Source: Amphritea sp. (GTDB lineage: Bacteria; Pseudomonadota; Gammaproteobacteria; Pseudomonadales; Balneatricaceae). Taken from it: DNA of 18,746 nt. Each line of letters opens with the position of its first letter. Position 1 is the first letter of the stretch. The position numbers and the translations under genes were made by a program. Positions 7,741 to 15,417 of this stretch are shown here, piece after piece. The DNA is taken from positions 1 through 18,746 of the forward strand of contig JAGPUU010000136.1 in NCBI GenBank assembly GCA_018067325.1. Direction: 5' to 3'. The notes under the pieces were generated by a model, which saw only the letters and a program-made list of their open reading frames with translations, was not told the DNA's origin and ran no database searches.

Positions 7741-7828
7741 TGTCGTATCCCAAATTGTCGAACCACTTACAGCAGTTCAAATATTATTATTATTGACAGG
7801 GCATTTGAGGATCAGCAGTAGAACTGCT
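7741..7828 (-). promoter_or_regulatory. dctP leader with mutually exclusive hairpins
   Basis: Read in the minus direction, AGCAGTTC (7828-7821) can pair with ACTGCT (7819-7814), forming a tight 6-bp hairpin with a TCT loop, or with GAACTGCT (7778-7771), forming an 8-bp stem with a 42-base loop. The two pairings share the same 5' arm, so only one can form. The first arm starts directly after the stop codon of the small ORF at 7829. The dctP ribosome site itself is outside both stems. Attenuation is a hypothesis. Confidence 0.4.
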
Positions 7829-7981
7829 TTAGACTAATCCACAAAACTCTTCTTCAACAAAGAACTTCCAGATACCGGCGAGGTAGTTATTTTCTTCATC
7901 TGTAAAGTTGAAGTGATCTGACCTTTTCAGCCGATTCCTTAGATCCAGATCAATAATGTCACAATTTTTTCGCCTTACCAT
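7829..7981 (-). CDS. Possible 50-residue small protein or leader peptide upstream of dctP
   Basis: On the minus strand an ATG at 7981 opens 50 codons ending TAA at 7829. The frame stays open without an ATG for another 17 codons upstream (to about 8032). The peptide is rich in charged and aromatic residues, with DIIDLDLRNRLKRSDHF in the middle and GIWKFFVEEEF near the C-terminus. The composition looks protein-like rather than random. There is no clear Shine-Dalgarno before the ATG, and I do not recognise a family. It lies between a predicted Anr-controlled promoter and dctP. It could be a leader peptide, an independent small protein, the degraded 3' end of a lost gene, or chance. Confidence 0.3.
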   Translation of the reverse strand: MVRRKNCDIIDLDLRNRLKRSDHFNFTDEENNYLAGIWKFFVEEEFCGLV

Positions 7982-8041
7982 GAAGGGGTACTCAAGGAAC
8001 TGTGAGCTGGATTCATACCAAGTAAAATAAACTCATAGTCA

Positions 8042-8081
8042 TAAATAAAAAAACGTTGCGAGCTCCCTTGATATATATCAA
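8042..8081 (-). promoter_or_regulatory. Anr/FNR box with appropriately spaced -10, upstream of dctP
   Basis: TTGAT-ATAT-ATCAA at 8068-8081 matches the Anr/FNR consensus TTGAT-N4-ATCAA in every fixed position, and it sits in a 16-base perfect palindrome (8067-8082). In the minus direction a T/A-rich hexamer, TATTTA (8047-8042), lies about 20 bases after the box. This is close to the position of a -10 element in class II FNR promoters, where the box is centred near -41.5. Transcription would start near 8034 and run through the small ORF into dctP. The lysR stop is 125 bases upstream. Confidence 0.55.
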
Positions 8082-8206
8082 GACGTTGTTTTCATTATAA
8101 AAACGGACACACCAGCACTTATATGAGGAGTAAAAAGGGGAATATAGCGGCGTTAAAACAGGCTAAAACAACCGCTAATTTGTGACTTCAATGAATAAAA
8201 TTGACC

Positions 8207-9100
8207 CTACTGTGAGAAAGACTTGTCATCGGTTTGCTGCAAAATCCAGTTAACAAAGGTTTCCATATTACGGGTCAACTGCATTTTTTTAGGGTACACC
8301 AGATAATAGGAGTAGGTATCCAGACAGATATCAAACAACTGCACCAATCGGCCTTCTTCCAGATCCCGCTTAAGCAAGGTTGGACAACCTAACATGATCC
8401 CCTGACCATTGATGATGGATTGCACCCGAACATTCGTATCGTCGATAATCAGATTGGCCTTACAACTGACATTACCCGCACCGGACTTCTCCAGCCAGGC
8501 ATCCCAGGCGGAACGATCCTCATCATGAATCAAAGTATAATCACAGAGATCAGCAGGCGTTTTGGGCCGCCCCTGCTGTTCTATAAGACTGGCGCTGCAG
8601 ATAGGCGTCAGATCCCCCGGCAGTAAAAACTTGGCCTCCATATCCGGCCAGTCCCCTTTGCCCCAAACAATACCCAGATCGACATTATCCGTCATGAAGT
8701 CCGGTACTTTAATGGTATGAGTCAGGTCGATCTCAATTTTTGGGTTAAGCCCCCAAAAATTATTCAATCGCGGGGCCAGCCAGGCACTCGACAGAAAAGG
8801 CCGTAAGGCGATATTGAGCGACTCCCGCCCCCGGTTATGCAGGGTGTCTTGAAGCGCCCTGGCGATCTGATCAAAAGGCCCTTCCAACGCGGCATGCAGA
8901 TGCGCACCATCGATAGTAAGAGTCAATGTACGGTTTTGGCGAATAAACAGCTTAAAACCAAGATAATCTTCCAGCACCCGAATCTGATGACTCACCGCCG
9001 AAGGTGAAACCAGCAGATCCTCAGAGGCTTTAGTAAAGTTAAGGTAATGCCCTGCGACTACAAACGTTTTTAACGCGTTCAACAAAGGTAGGTGAAGCAT
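8207..9100 (-). CDS. LysR-family transcriptional regulator, GcvA-like
   Basis: A 297-residue LysR-type regulator. The N-terminal winged helix-turn-helix spans about residues 5-65, with NFTKASEDLLVSPSAVSHQI (21-40) as helix-turn-helix and LEDYLGFKLF after it. The C-terminal two-lobed effector domain runs from about residue 93, starting with SLNIALRPFLSSAWLAPRL, typical of the GcvA subgroup. Length is normal. It is encoded upstream of, and in the same direction as, the TRAP operon, so it is the likely local regulator. LysR genes are more often divergent from their targets, so this assignment is inference. An imperfect dyad, GTGAT-N8-ATCAC (9145-9162), upstream of its start could be an autoregulatory site. 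No strong ribosome site is seen before the ATG at 9100. Confidence 0.92.
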   Translation of the reverse strand: MLHLPLLNALKTFVVAGHYLNFTKASEDLLVSPSAVSHQIRVLEDYLGFKLFIRQNRTLTLTIDGAHLHAALEGPFDQIARALQDTLHNRGRESLNIALRPFLSSAWLAPRLNNFWGLNPKIEIDLTHTIKVPDFMTDNVDLGIVWGKGDWPDMEAKFLLPGDLTPICSASLIEQQGRPKTPADLCDYTLIHDEDRSAWDAWLEKSGAGNVSCKANLIIDDTNVRVQSIINGQGIMLGCPTLLKRDLEEGRLVQLFDICLDTYSYYLVYPKKMQLTRNMETFVNWILQQTDDKSFSQ

Positions 9101-9220
9101 GGTTCAGATCTCGTTTTGGCTTCAGTATCAAATAAATTAAAGCAGTGATATCAGTTAATCACATCACTAAGTTATTAAATATAAAAACTATTGTTCGTAA
9201 ACGATAAGTTGCATTGGGTC

Positions 9221-10294
9221 TTAACGACTAAAGACCTGATCCACCGATACAACGTCACCACAGTGATCCGGCGAGTACCCCGGTAATTGCTGTACCGCCT
9301 GCTGAAACGCCTCCCCACGAATACTTTCCAGCAACCGCACCATCGCTTCCTGCTTCAAGGTTTTGTTATGGCACACCAACAGGTAATATTCAGAAGATAA
9401 CGGTATAAAGTCAAGACCAAACTGACGGGCAGCTGCTTCGACGCCCATACCTACATCCGCCATACCGGCGCCAACAAAGGCAGCCACGGCTGAGTGGGTG
9501 AATTCTTCATCGGCAAAGCCACTGATCTTTTTACTGTTAATCCCTTGCTGGCGTAGCAGTTCATCCAGCAGTGCACGGGTGCCGGAGTCCTTCTGTCGGT
9601 TGATGAATTTTACATCTTTACCTAACAGGTCTTTAAGCCCGGTTATCTGTTTAGGATTGCCAGGTTTAACCATCAGCCCCTGCTGGCGGGTAATAAACTT
9701 AATGATCTTATGCACCCGGGGTTTCAAATGACGACTGTAGGTTTCATAGAGCGCATCACTCATCCCCCCTTCCCGGCCATTAACCGGCACATGGAAACCG
9801 GCGACATCACAGACCCCCCGACTCAGCGAGGCCAATGCGTCTTCGGCACTTTTGTACTGTAGGTCCAGTTGAATATCGTCAGAAAATCCTGGTAGCAACG
9901 CAACCGCGTAACCGTAACTGGCATGCAGACGCAGTAGCGGACTCACCCCTTCCAGAGCGCGGTGAATCTCCAAATTAAGCTCTGAAGCCAGACTGTCTAA
10001 CTGAGGTTCGAGGCGTGCCAGCACCCGCTGTTCCGCCCAGAGTAGTTTTTCCCCAAGCCCGGACAGGGTTGCCCCTTTGCCCTTTTGCATATCCACCAGC
10101 GGCAGACCAAAAAACGCCGCCCAGGTGTTCAGAAGATTCCAACCATGACGGTAGGATATGCCGATTTGTGCAGTTGCCGCCGTGAGCTTGCCTGTCTCAT
10201 GTATCGCAGCTAATAGCGAAAATAACTGAGGATTCAACTGGTTACCGCCAGAGTCCCGGAACGACCAGCTGGGTACAACTTGAATTCGTTTCAT
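9221..10294 (-). CDS. ModE-like winged-helix regulator with molybdate-binding-protein-like C-terminal domain; probable fds regulator
   Basis: A 357-residue one-component regulator. The N-terminal third is a LysR/ModE-type winged helix (about residues 13-95) with TGKLTAATAQIGISYRHGW as helix-turn-helix and a KGKGATLSGLGEKLL wing. The rest is a periplasmic-binding-protein-like domain (PBP_like type) with the signatures FINRQKDSGTR (about 231-241) and THSAVAAFVGAGMADVGMGVEAAA, resembling molybdate/tungstate-binding proteins. It is divergent from the fdsGBACD operon, 147 bases away. Because formate dehydrogenase needs a molybdenum cofactor, sensing of molybdate, tungstate or formate is plausible; the ligand is not determined. 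In Cupriavidus the fds operon has a LysR regulator (FdsR), which this is not. The frame begins with a GTG at 10300; I prefer the ATG at 10294. No Shine-Dalgarno is visible for either. Confidence 0.87.
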   Translation of the reverse strand: MKRIQVVPSWSFRDSGGNQLNPQLFSLLAAIHETGKLTAATAQIGISYRHGWNLLNTWAAFFGLPLVDMQKGKGATLSGLGEKLLWAEQRVLARLEPQLDSLASELNLEIHRALEGVSPLLRLHASYGYAVALLPGFSDDIQLDLQYKSAEDALASLSRGVCDVAGFHVPVNGREGGMSDALYETYSRHLKPRVHKIIKFITRQQGLMVKPGNPKQITGLKDLLGKDVKFINRQKDSGTRALLDELLRQQGINSKKISGFADEEFTHSAVAAFVGAGMADVGMGVEAAARQFGLDFIPLSSEYYLLVCHNKTLKQEAMVRLLESIRGEAFQQAVQQLPGYSPDHCGDVVSVDQVFSR

Positions 10295-10404
10295 ATGCAC
10301 AAGATTTCATATTTAGTAAAACATCAACTAATGCTACTTTAAAGCTATAGATAAAGCACTTAGATAAGAACATACACACCTTTTCAGACACTAACAAAGC
10401 AACC

Positions 10405-10422
10405 TATGAACTTGAGTTCATA
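10405..10422. promoter_or_regulatory. 18-base dyad upstream of fdsG, candidate operator
   Basis: TATGAACT (10405-10412), spacer TG, AGTTCATA (10415-10422): two perfect 8-base arms. It lies 20 bases before the fdsG ATG at 10442 and overlaps an alternative upstream ATG at 10406, which argues that the upstream ATG is not used. Its position fits a repressor site or a 5'-UTR hairpin controlling the operon. Confidence 0.5.
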
Positions 10423-10441
10423 TGTGAAAGAGAATAATAAA

Positions 10442-10933
10442 ATGACCGCAGTTAATGAACAGCTGTTGCCGGTAGTGACCGAAGTCATCGCCGGCCTCAA
10501 ACATAAACCGGGTGCTTTGCTGCCGATCCTTCATGAAATACAGAACCGCCTGGGCTACATTCCCCCGGACGCTGTACCTGTGATCGCTGAATCCCTGAAT
10601 CAATCCCGCGCCGACATACACGGCGTTATCAGCTTTTATCATCAGTTTCGCACCACCGCGCCAGGTAAACATACCGTTGAGGTCTGTCGTGCAGAAGCTT
10701 GCCAGGCAATGGGCGCGCGCCAACTGGAAGCTCACGCGAAAGCGACACTGGGTGTCGATTATCACGGCACTACCGGTGACAAAAATGTCACACTTGAAGA
10801 AGTTTACTGCCTAGGGAACTGCGCCTGTTCACCTTCGATCAGAATCGATGATGAGATCGTCGGCCGGGTGACCCCGGAGAAATTCGATCAGCTGATTAAT
10901 GAGCTACGTTCACAAACACTGGAGGTACTCTGA
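10442..10933 (+). CDS. fdsG: NAD-dependent formate dehydrogenase gamma subunit (NuoE-like)
   Basis: A 163-residue thioredoxin-like [2Fe-2S] protein homologous to complex I NuoE. It carries one cluster in the soluble NAD-dependent formate dehydrogenase and relays electrons near the FMN of FdsB. The ligands are C82 and C87 (CRAEAC) and C123 and C127 (CLGNC), with the family stretch LGYIPPDAVPVIAE at 37-50. The frame extends to an ATG at 10406, but that codon lies in the dyad at 10405-10422. The ATG at 10442 gives the usual FdsG length and has a GAGA-containing stretch about ten bases upstream. The stop overlaps the fdsB start by one base (TGATG). It is first in a fdsGBACD operon, the same order as in Cupriavidus and Rhodobacter. 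Confidence 0.95.
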   Translation: MTAVNEQLLPVVTEVIAGLKHKPGALLPILHEIQNRLGYIPPDAVPVIAESLNQSRADIHGVISFYHQFRTTAPGKHTVEVCRAEACQAMGARQLEAHAKATLGVDYHGTTGDKNVTLEEVYCLGNCACSPSIRIDDEIVGRVTPEKFDQLINELRSQTLEVL

Positions 10934-12534
10934 TGAGCAATTCAGTGACAACAATTTATATCCCCCGGGATACTACCGCGCTGGCGATGGGTGCTGATCG
11001 TCTGGCAACAGAGATCGCTGCAGAGGCCGCCAATCGAGGCGAAAGCGTTGAGATTATCCGCAACGGCTCCCGGGGCCTGTTCTGGCTGGAACCCCTTGTG
11101 GAAGTTGAAACAACTTCCGGACGTATCGCTTACGGACCAGTAGAAAACAGAGATATTGATAGTCTGTTTGATCAGGCATTCCTCAGCGGCGAGACAACCC
11201 ACCCATTGTGTCAGGGACTCACCGAAGAGATCCCCTACCTTAAGAAGCAACAACGTCTGACGTTTGCCCGTGCGGGTATCACTGACCCGGTATCGCTGGA
11301 AGATTATCAGCAACTGGATGGCTTCAATGGCCTGAAAAAAGCGCTACAGATGGATGGCCAAAGCATTGTTGATGAGGTGAAAACCTCCGGTCTGCGTGGT
11401 CGTGGCGGCGCAGCCTTCCCTACCGGAATCAAATGGCAAACCGTACTGGATGCGAAGTCAGCTGAAGCGCGTAGTGGCAAGCAGGATCAGAAATATATCG
11501 TCTGTAACGCCGACGAAGGCGATTCCGGAACCTTTGCTGACCGGATGGTGATGGAAGCCGACCCCTATATGCTGATCGAGGGTATGACCATCGCCGGTCT
11601 CGCCGTCGGTGCTGATCAGGGTTATATCTATCTACGTTCAGAGTATCCCGTTGCCCATCAGATTCTCAACGAAGCGATTGCTAAAGCAGAAGCTGCCGGT
11701 TTTCTAGGCGACAACCTGCTGAATAGCGGCAAGACCTTTCATCTCGAAGTTCGCCTGGGCGCAAAGGCCTACATCTGCGGCGAAGAGACCTCTCTATTGG
11801 AAAGCCTGGAAGGTAAGCGTGGCATGGTGCGGTCAAAACCACCACTGCCTGCGCTAGTAGGCCTGTTCGGTCAACCAACCATTGTGAATAACGTTCTCTC
11901 TCTGGCGGCTATCCCTTACATTCTATCCCAAGGTGGTCAGGCCTATGCTAATTACGGCATGGGCCGCTCCCTGGGTACTTTGCCTTTCCAACTGGCAGGC
12001 AATATTAAACGTGGCGGCCTGATCGAACTGGCCTTTGGTGTCACCCTGCGTGAACTGTTAGAAGAGTATGGTGGTGGCACCTTTAGTGGACAACCCATGC
12101 GCGCGGTTCAGGTGGGCGGACCTCTCTGTGCTTACCTGCCGGAAAGCCAGTGGGACACGCCGATGGAGTACGAATCTTTCCAGGCGATTGGTGCTGGTCT
12201 GGGCCACGGAGGTATCGTGGTATTCGATAACAGTGTGGATATGTCTGAGCAGGCACGTTTCTCCATGGAATTCTGTGTCGCTGAGTCCTGCGGTAAATGT
12301 ACCCCTTGTCGCATAGGTTCAACCCGCGGCGTAGAAGTAATCGACCGAATACGAAACGACGAGAACCGAGCCGCCAATATGGAACTGCTCGACGATCTGT
12401 GTGAGACCATGATCGATGGTTCTCTCTGCGCCATGGGCGGCATGACCCCCTTCCCCGTTCAGAGTGCCGTTAAGTACTTCCCGGAAGACTTTAATCAACC
12501 AAAGCAAGCAGCTAAAGGGAGTGCCCGGTCATGA
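10933..12534 (+). CDS. fdsB: NAD-dependent formate dehydrogenase beta subunit (NuoF-like, FMN and NAD site)
   Basis: A 533-residue diaphorase subunit homologous to NuoF with an N-terminal thioredoxin-like extension (about 1-100), the usual FdsB layout. The FMN/NAD-binding glycine-rich segment GLRGRGGAAFPTG is at 153-165, followed by CNADEGDSGTFADR at 191-204. The [4Fe-4S] ligands are C453, C456 and C459 (SCGKCTPC), with C499 near the C-terminus. It accepts electrons from FdsA through the iron-sulphur chain and reduces NAD+. A perfect GGAGG (10921-10925) lies seven bases before the ATG, which overlaps the fdsG stop by one base. The 3' end overlaps fdsA by four bases (ATGA). Both overlaps point to translational coupling of the complex. 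Confidence 0.97.
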   Translation: MSNSVTTIYIPRDTTALAMGADRLATEIAAEAANRGESVEIIRNGSRGLFWLEPLVEVETTSGRIAYGPVENRDIDSLFDQAFLSGETTHPLCQGLTEEIPYLKKQQRLTFARAGITDPVSLEDYQQLDGFNGLKKALQMDGQSIVDEVKTSGLRGRGGAAFPTGIKWQTVLDAKSAEARSGKQDQKYIVCNADEGDSGTFADRMVMEADPYMLIEGMTIAGLAVGADQGYIYLRSEYPVAHQILNEAIAKAEAAGFLGDNLLNSGKTFHLEVRLGAKAYICGEETSLLESLEGKRGMVRSKPPLPALVGLFGQPTIVNNVLSLAAIPYILSQGGQAYANYGMGRSLGTLPFQLAGNIKRGGLIELAFGVTLRELLEEYGGGTFSGQPMRAVQVGGPLCAYLPESQWDTPMEYESFQAIGAGLGHGGIVVFDNSVDMSEQARFSMEFCVAESCGKCTPCRIGSTRGVEVIDRIRNDENRAANMELLDDLCETMIDGSLCAMGGMTPFPVQSAVKYFPEDFNQPKQAAKGSARS

Positions 12535-15416
12535 TTCAGATCTTTGATCCCAAGAACGTCGATTACGACAAAGATTACGGCACCCCAGCCAGTGTTTCAG
12601 AAAACCTGGTTACGCTGGAGGTTGATGGTGTATCCATCACCGTTCCAGAGGGCACCTCGGTAATGCGTGCAGCAGCAATTGCGGATATTAATATCCCAAA
12701 ACTCTGCGCCTCTGATAACCTGGAAGCGTTTGGTTCTTGCCGTATCTGTGCGGTCGAGATTGAAGGCCGTCGCGGCACCCCAGCCTCTTGCACCACGCCT
12801 GTTGATGCAGGTATGAAAGTCACCACTCAGAACCCTCGTCTGGGTAAGCTGCGCCGTAATATTATGGAGCTGTACATCTCTGACCACCCGCTGGACTGTC
12901 TCACCTGTCCTGCTAATGGTAACTGCGAATTGCAGGATGTTGCCGGTGAAGTCGGTCTTCGGGACGTGCGTTACGGTTTCAGTGGAGAGAATCATCTCGA
13001 TGCAGAAAAAGACCACTCCAACCCCTATTTCAGTTTTGATCCGAGTAAATGTATCGTTTGCTCACGCTGTGTCCGGGCCTGTAGTGAGGTTCAGGGAACT
13101 TTCGCGCTGACCATTGATGGTCGCGGATTCGATTCCAAAGTGTCACCGGGACAAAACCAGGATTTCCTTGATTCCGAGTGTGTCTCCTGTGGCGCCTGTG
13201 TCCAGGCCTGCCCGACTTCAACCTTGATGGAAAAGACCGTCATTGATGCCGGTCAGCCGGAACACAGTGTCGTTACCACCTGTGCATACTGTGGCGTTGG
13301 CTGTCAGTTTAAAGCCGAAATGAAAGGCGCTGAAGTTATCCGCATGGTGCCCTATAAAGGCGGCCAGGCAAACCATGGTCACTCCTGTGTGAAAGGCCGT
13401 TTCGCCTTTGGTTACGCCACCCATGAAGACCGTATTACCAAGCCAATGGTGCGTGATTCCATCGACCAGCCCTGGCAGGAAGTTAGCTGGGAGGAAGCCC
13501 TGAGTTTTGCGGCCACCAAGCTACGTGGCATTCAGAAGCAGTACGGGCGTGAAAGTATTGGCGGGATTACCTCTTCTCGTTGCACCAATGAAGAGACCTA
13601 TCTGGTACAGAAGCTCATTCGTGCAGCTTTCGGCAATAACAACACCGATACCTGTGCCCGAGTCTGTCATTCCCCTACCGGTTATGGTCTGAAAACCACG
13701 CTGGGCGAGTCCGCCGGCACCCAGACTTTTGACTCAGTCATGTTCGCCGATGCGGTCATGGTGATTGGTGCTAACCCCACCGACGCTCACCCGGTATTTG
13801 GTTCGTTGCTGAAAAAACGTCTGCGCCAAGGCGCCAAACTGATTGTGGCCGACCCACGCCGGATCGATCTGGTGAAAAGCCCCCATGTAGAGACTCAGCA
13901 CCACCTGACCCTGCGCCCCGGCAGCAACGTCGCCTTTATCAATGCAATGGCACACGTCATTATGGACGAAGGGCTGGAAGATAAAGCCTTTATCGCTGAA
14001 CGTTGCGAAACCGAAGCCTTTACTGCGTGGCGCAACTTTATCAGCGAAGAACGCCATTCCCCCGAAAACACCGAATCAATCACCGGGATTCCTGCGGCCG
14101 AACTACGCGGTGCCGCCCGTATCTATGCGACCGCTAAAAACGCGGCTATTTACTACGGACTGGGTGTAACTGAACACAGTCAGGGTTCTAGTATGGTGAT
14201 GGGTATCGCCAACCTGGCACTGGCCACCGGCAATATTGGCCGTGAAGGTGTGGGCGTTAACCCACTGCGGGGTCAGAACAACGTTCAGGGTTCCTGCGAT
14301 ATGGGCTCCTTCCCCCACGAACTACCGGGCTATCAGCACGTTTCCGATGATGCTCTTCGTGCTAAGTTCGAAGCCGTTTGGGGCGTTACCATTGATAACG
14401 AACCGGGTCTGCGGATTCCGAATATGTTTGATGCAGCACTGGATGGCACCTATAAAGGGATGTACTGCCAGGGCGAAGATATCGCCCAGTCAGATCCGAA
14501 CACCAACCATGTGCAGGCCGCATTGCGCTCATTAGAATGCCTGGTCGTACAGGATATATTCCTCAACGAAACCGCGAAATTTGCCCATGTGTTCCTGCCG
14601 GGTTCCTCATTCCTGGAAAAAGACGGCACCTTCACTAACGCAGAACGGCGTATCAACCGAGTGCGTAAAGTCATGCCGCCACTGGCGGGTTTGCAGGACT
14701 GGGAAGTAACTCAAGCCCTCTCCAATGCGATGGGCTACGAGATGAACTACAACCATCCATCCGAAATTATGGATGAGATCGCTCTACTGACACCAACCTT
14801 TACGAACGTCAACTACGAACGGTTAGAAGAATTAGGTAGCATTCAATGGCCTTGTAATGACGAAGCACCGGATGGTACTCCAACCATGCACGAAGAGAGC
14901 TTCCCGATCGGCAAAGGCCACTTCGCTATCACCGAGTACGTGGCCACCGAAGAGCGGTCGAGCCGCAAGTATCCACTGTTGCTGACTACGGGCCGTATTC
15001 TGTCGCAATACAATGTGGGAGCACAAACACGCCGTACCGACAACCAGATGTGGCATGATGAAGATGTGTTGGAACTGCATCCACAGGATGCGGAAGATCG
15101 CGGTATCAACGATGGCGATTACGTCGGTATAGCTAGCCGTGCCGGTGAAACCGTGATGCGCGCTAAAATCTCTGACCGGATGCAACCGGGCGTGGTCTAC
15201 ACCACTTTCCATCACCCCGATAGCGGAGCCAATGTTGTTACCACCGATAACTCTGACTGGGCCACTAACTGCCCTGAATATAAAGTCACCGCAGTACAGG
15301 CAGTGAAAGTGACAGAACCATCGGACTGGCAGCAACGCTATCGCGAATTTAACCAGAAGCAACTAGGCTATCTACAAAAAGCACAAACAAAAGAGCCAGC
15401 GGTTGCAGGTAAGTAA
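12531..15416 (+). CDS. fdsA: NAD-dependent formate dehydrogenase catalytic alpha subunit (molybdenum, cysteine-containing)
   Basis: A 961-residue molybdopterin subunit that oxidises formate to CO2. The N-terminal NuoG-like part holds a [2Fe-2S] site (C59, C70, C73, C87), a His-ligated [4Fe-4S] site (H119, C123, C126, C132) and two ferredoxin-like sites (C174/C177/C180/C184 and C217/C220/C223/C227). The Mo-bis-MGD part begins with a further [4Fe-4S] site (C251, C254, C258, C286). The metal ligand is C379 in ARVCHSPT, with H380 next to it; this is the cysteine form, where E. coli FdhF has selenocysteine. The C-terminal dinucleotide-binding domain includes PLLLTTGRILSQYNVGAQTRR. Length is typical of FdsA. 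It overlaps fdsB by four bases, and the fdsC start lies one base after its stop. Confidence 0.98.
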   Translation: MIQIFDPKNVDYDKDYGTPASVSENLVTLEVDGVSITVPEGTSVMRAAAIADINIPKLCASDNLEAFGSCRICAVEIEGRRGTPASCTTPVDAGMKVTTQNPRLGKLRRNIMELYISDHPLDCLTCPANGNCELQDVAGEVGLRDVRYGFSGENHLDAEKDHSNPYFSFDPSKCIVCSRCVRACSEVQGTFALTIDGRGFDSKVSPGQNQDFLDSECVSCGACVQACPTSTLMEKTVIDAGQPEHSVVTTCAYCGVGCQFKAEMKGAEVIRMVPYKGGQANHGHSCVKGRFAFGYATHEDRITKPMVRDSIDQPWQEVSWEEALSFAATKLRGIQKQYGRESIGGITSSRCTNEETYLVQKLIRAAFGNNNTDTCARVCHSPTGYGLKTTLGESAGTQTFDSVMFADAVMVIGANPTDAHPVFGSLLKKRLRQGAKLIVADPRRIDLVKSPHVETQHHLTLRPGSNVAFINAMAHVIMDEGLEDKAFIAERCETEAFTAWRNFISEERHSPENTESITGIPAAELRGAARIYATAKNAAIYYGLGVTEHSQGSSMVMGIANLALATGNIGREGVGVNPLRGQNNVQGSCDMGSFPHELPGYQHVSDDALRAKFEAVWGVTIDNEPGLRIPNMFDAALDGTYKGMYCQGEDIAQSDPNTNHVQAALRSLECLVVQDIFLNETAKFAHVFLPGSSFLEKDGTFTNAERRINRVRKVMPPLAGLQDWEVTQALSNAMGYEMNYNHPSEIMDEIALLTPTFTNVNYERLEELGSIQWPCNDEAPDGTPTMHEESFPIGKGHFAITEYVATEERSSRKYPLLLTTGRILSQYNVGAQTRRTDNQMWHDEDVLELHPQDAEDRGINDGDYVGIASRAGETVMRAKISDRMQPGVVYTTFHHPDSGANVVTTDNSDWATNCPEYKVTAVQAVKVTEPSDWQQRYREFNQKQLGYLQKAQTKEPAVAGK

Positions 15417-15417
15417 G

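Noticed and set aside
8124..8186. 20-codon plus-strand ORF in the lysR-dctP gap
   Set aside because: Very short, no ribosome site and no protein-like pattern.
9145..9162. GTGAT-N8-ATCAC as a CRP site upstream of lysR
   Set aside because: The half-site spacing is wrong for CRP (TGTGA-N6-TCACA). It is mentioned only as a weak LysR autoregulation candidate.
10406..10441. Upstream ATG as the start of fdsG
   Set aside because: It falls inside the 18-base dyad, has no Shine-Dalgarno, and adds 12 residues not expected in FdsG.
13665..13670. Selenocysteine at the formate dehydrogenase active site
   Set aside because: The codon is TGT (Cys) in ARVCHSPT; no in-frame TGA or SECIS-like need exists.
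14832..15362. 176-codon open frame antisense to fdsA, and several other long antisense frames within fdsB and fdsA
   Set aside because: They lie wholly inside well-conserved fds genes, have no ribosome site and no recognisable domain. Long antisense frames are expected opposite strongly codon-biased genes.
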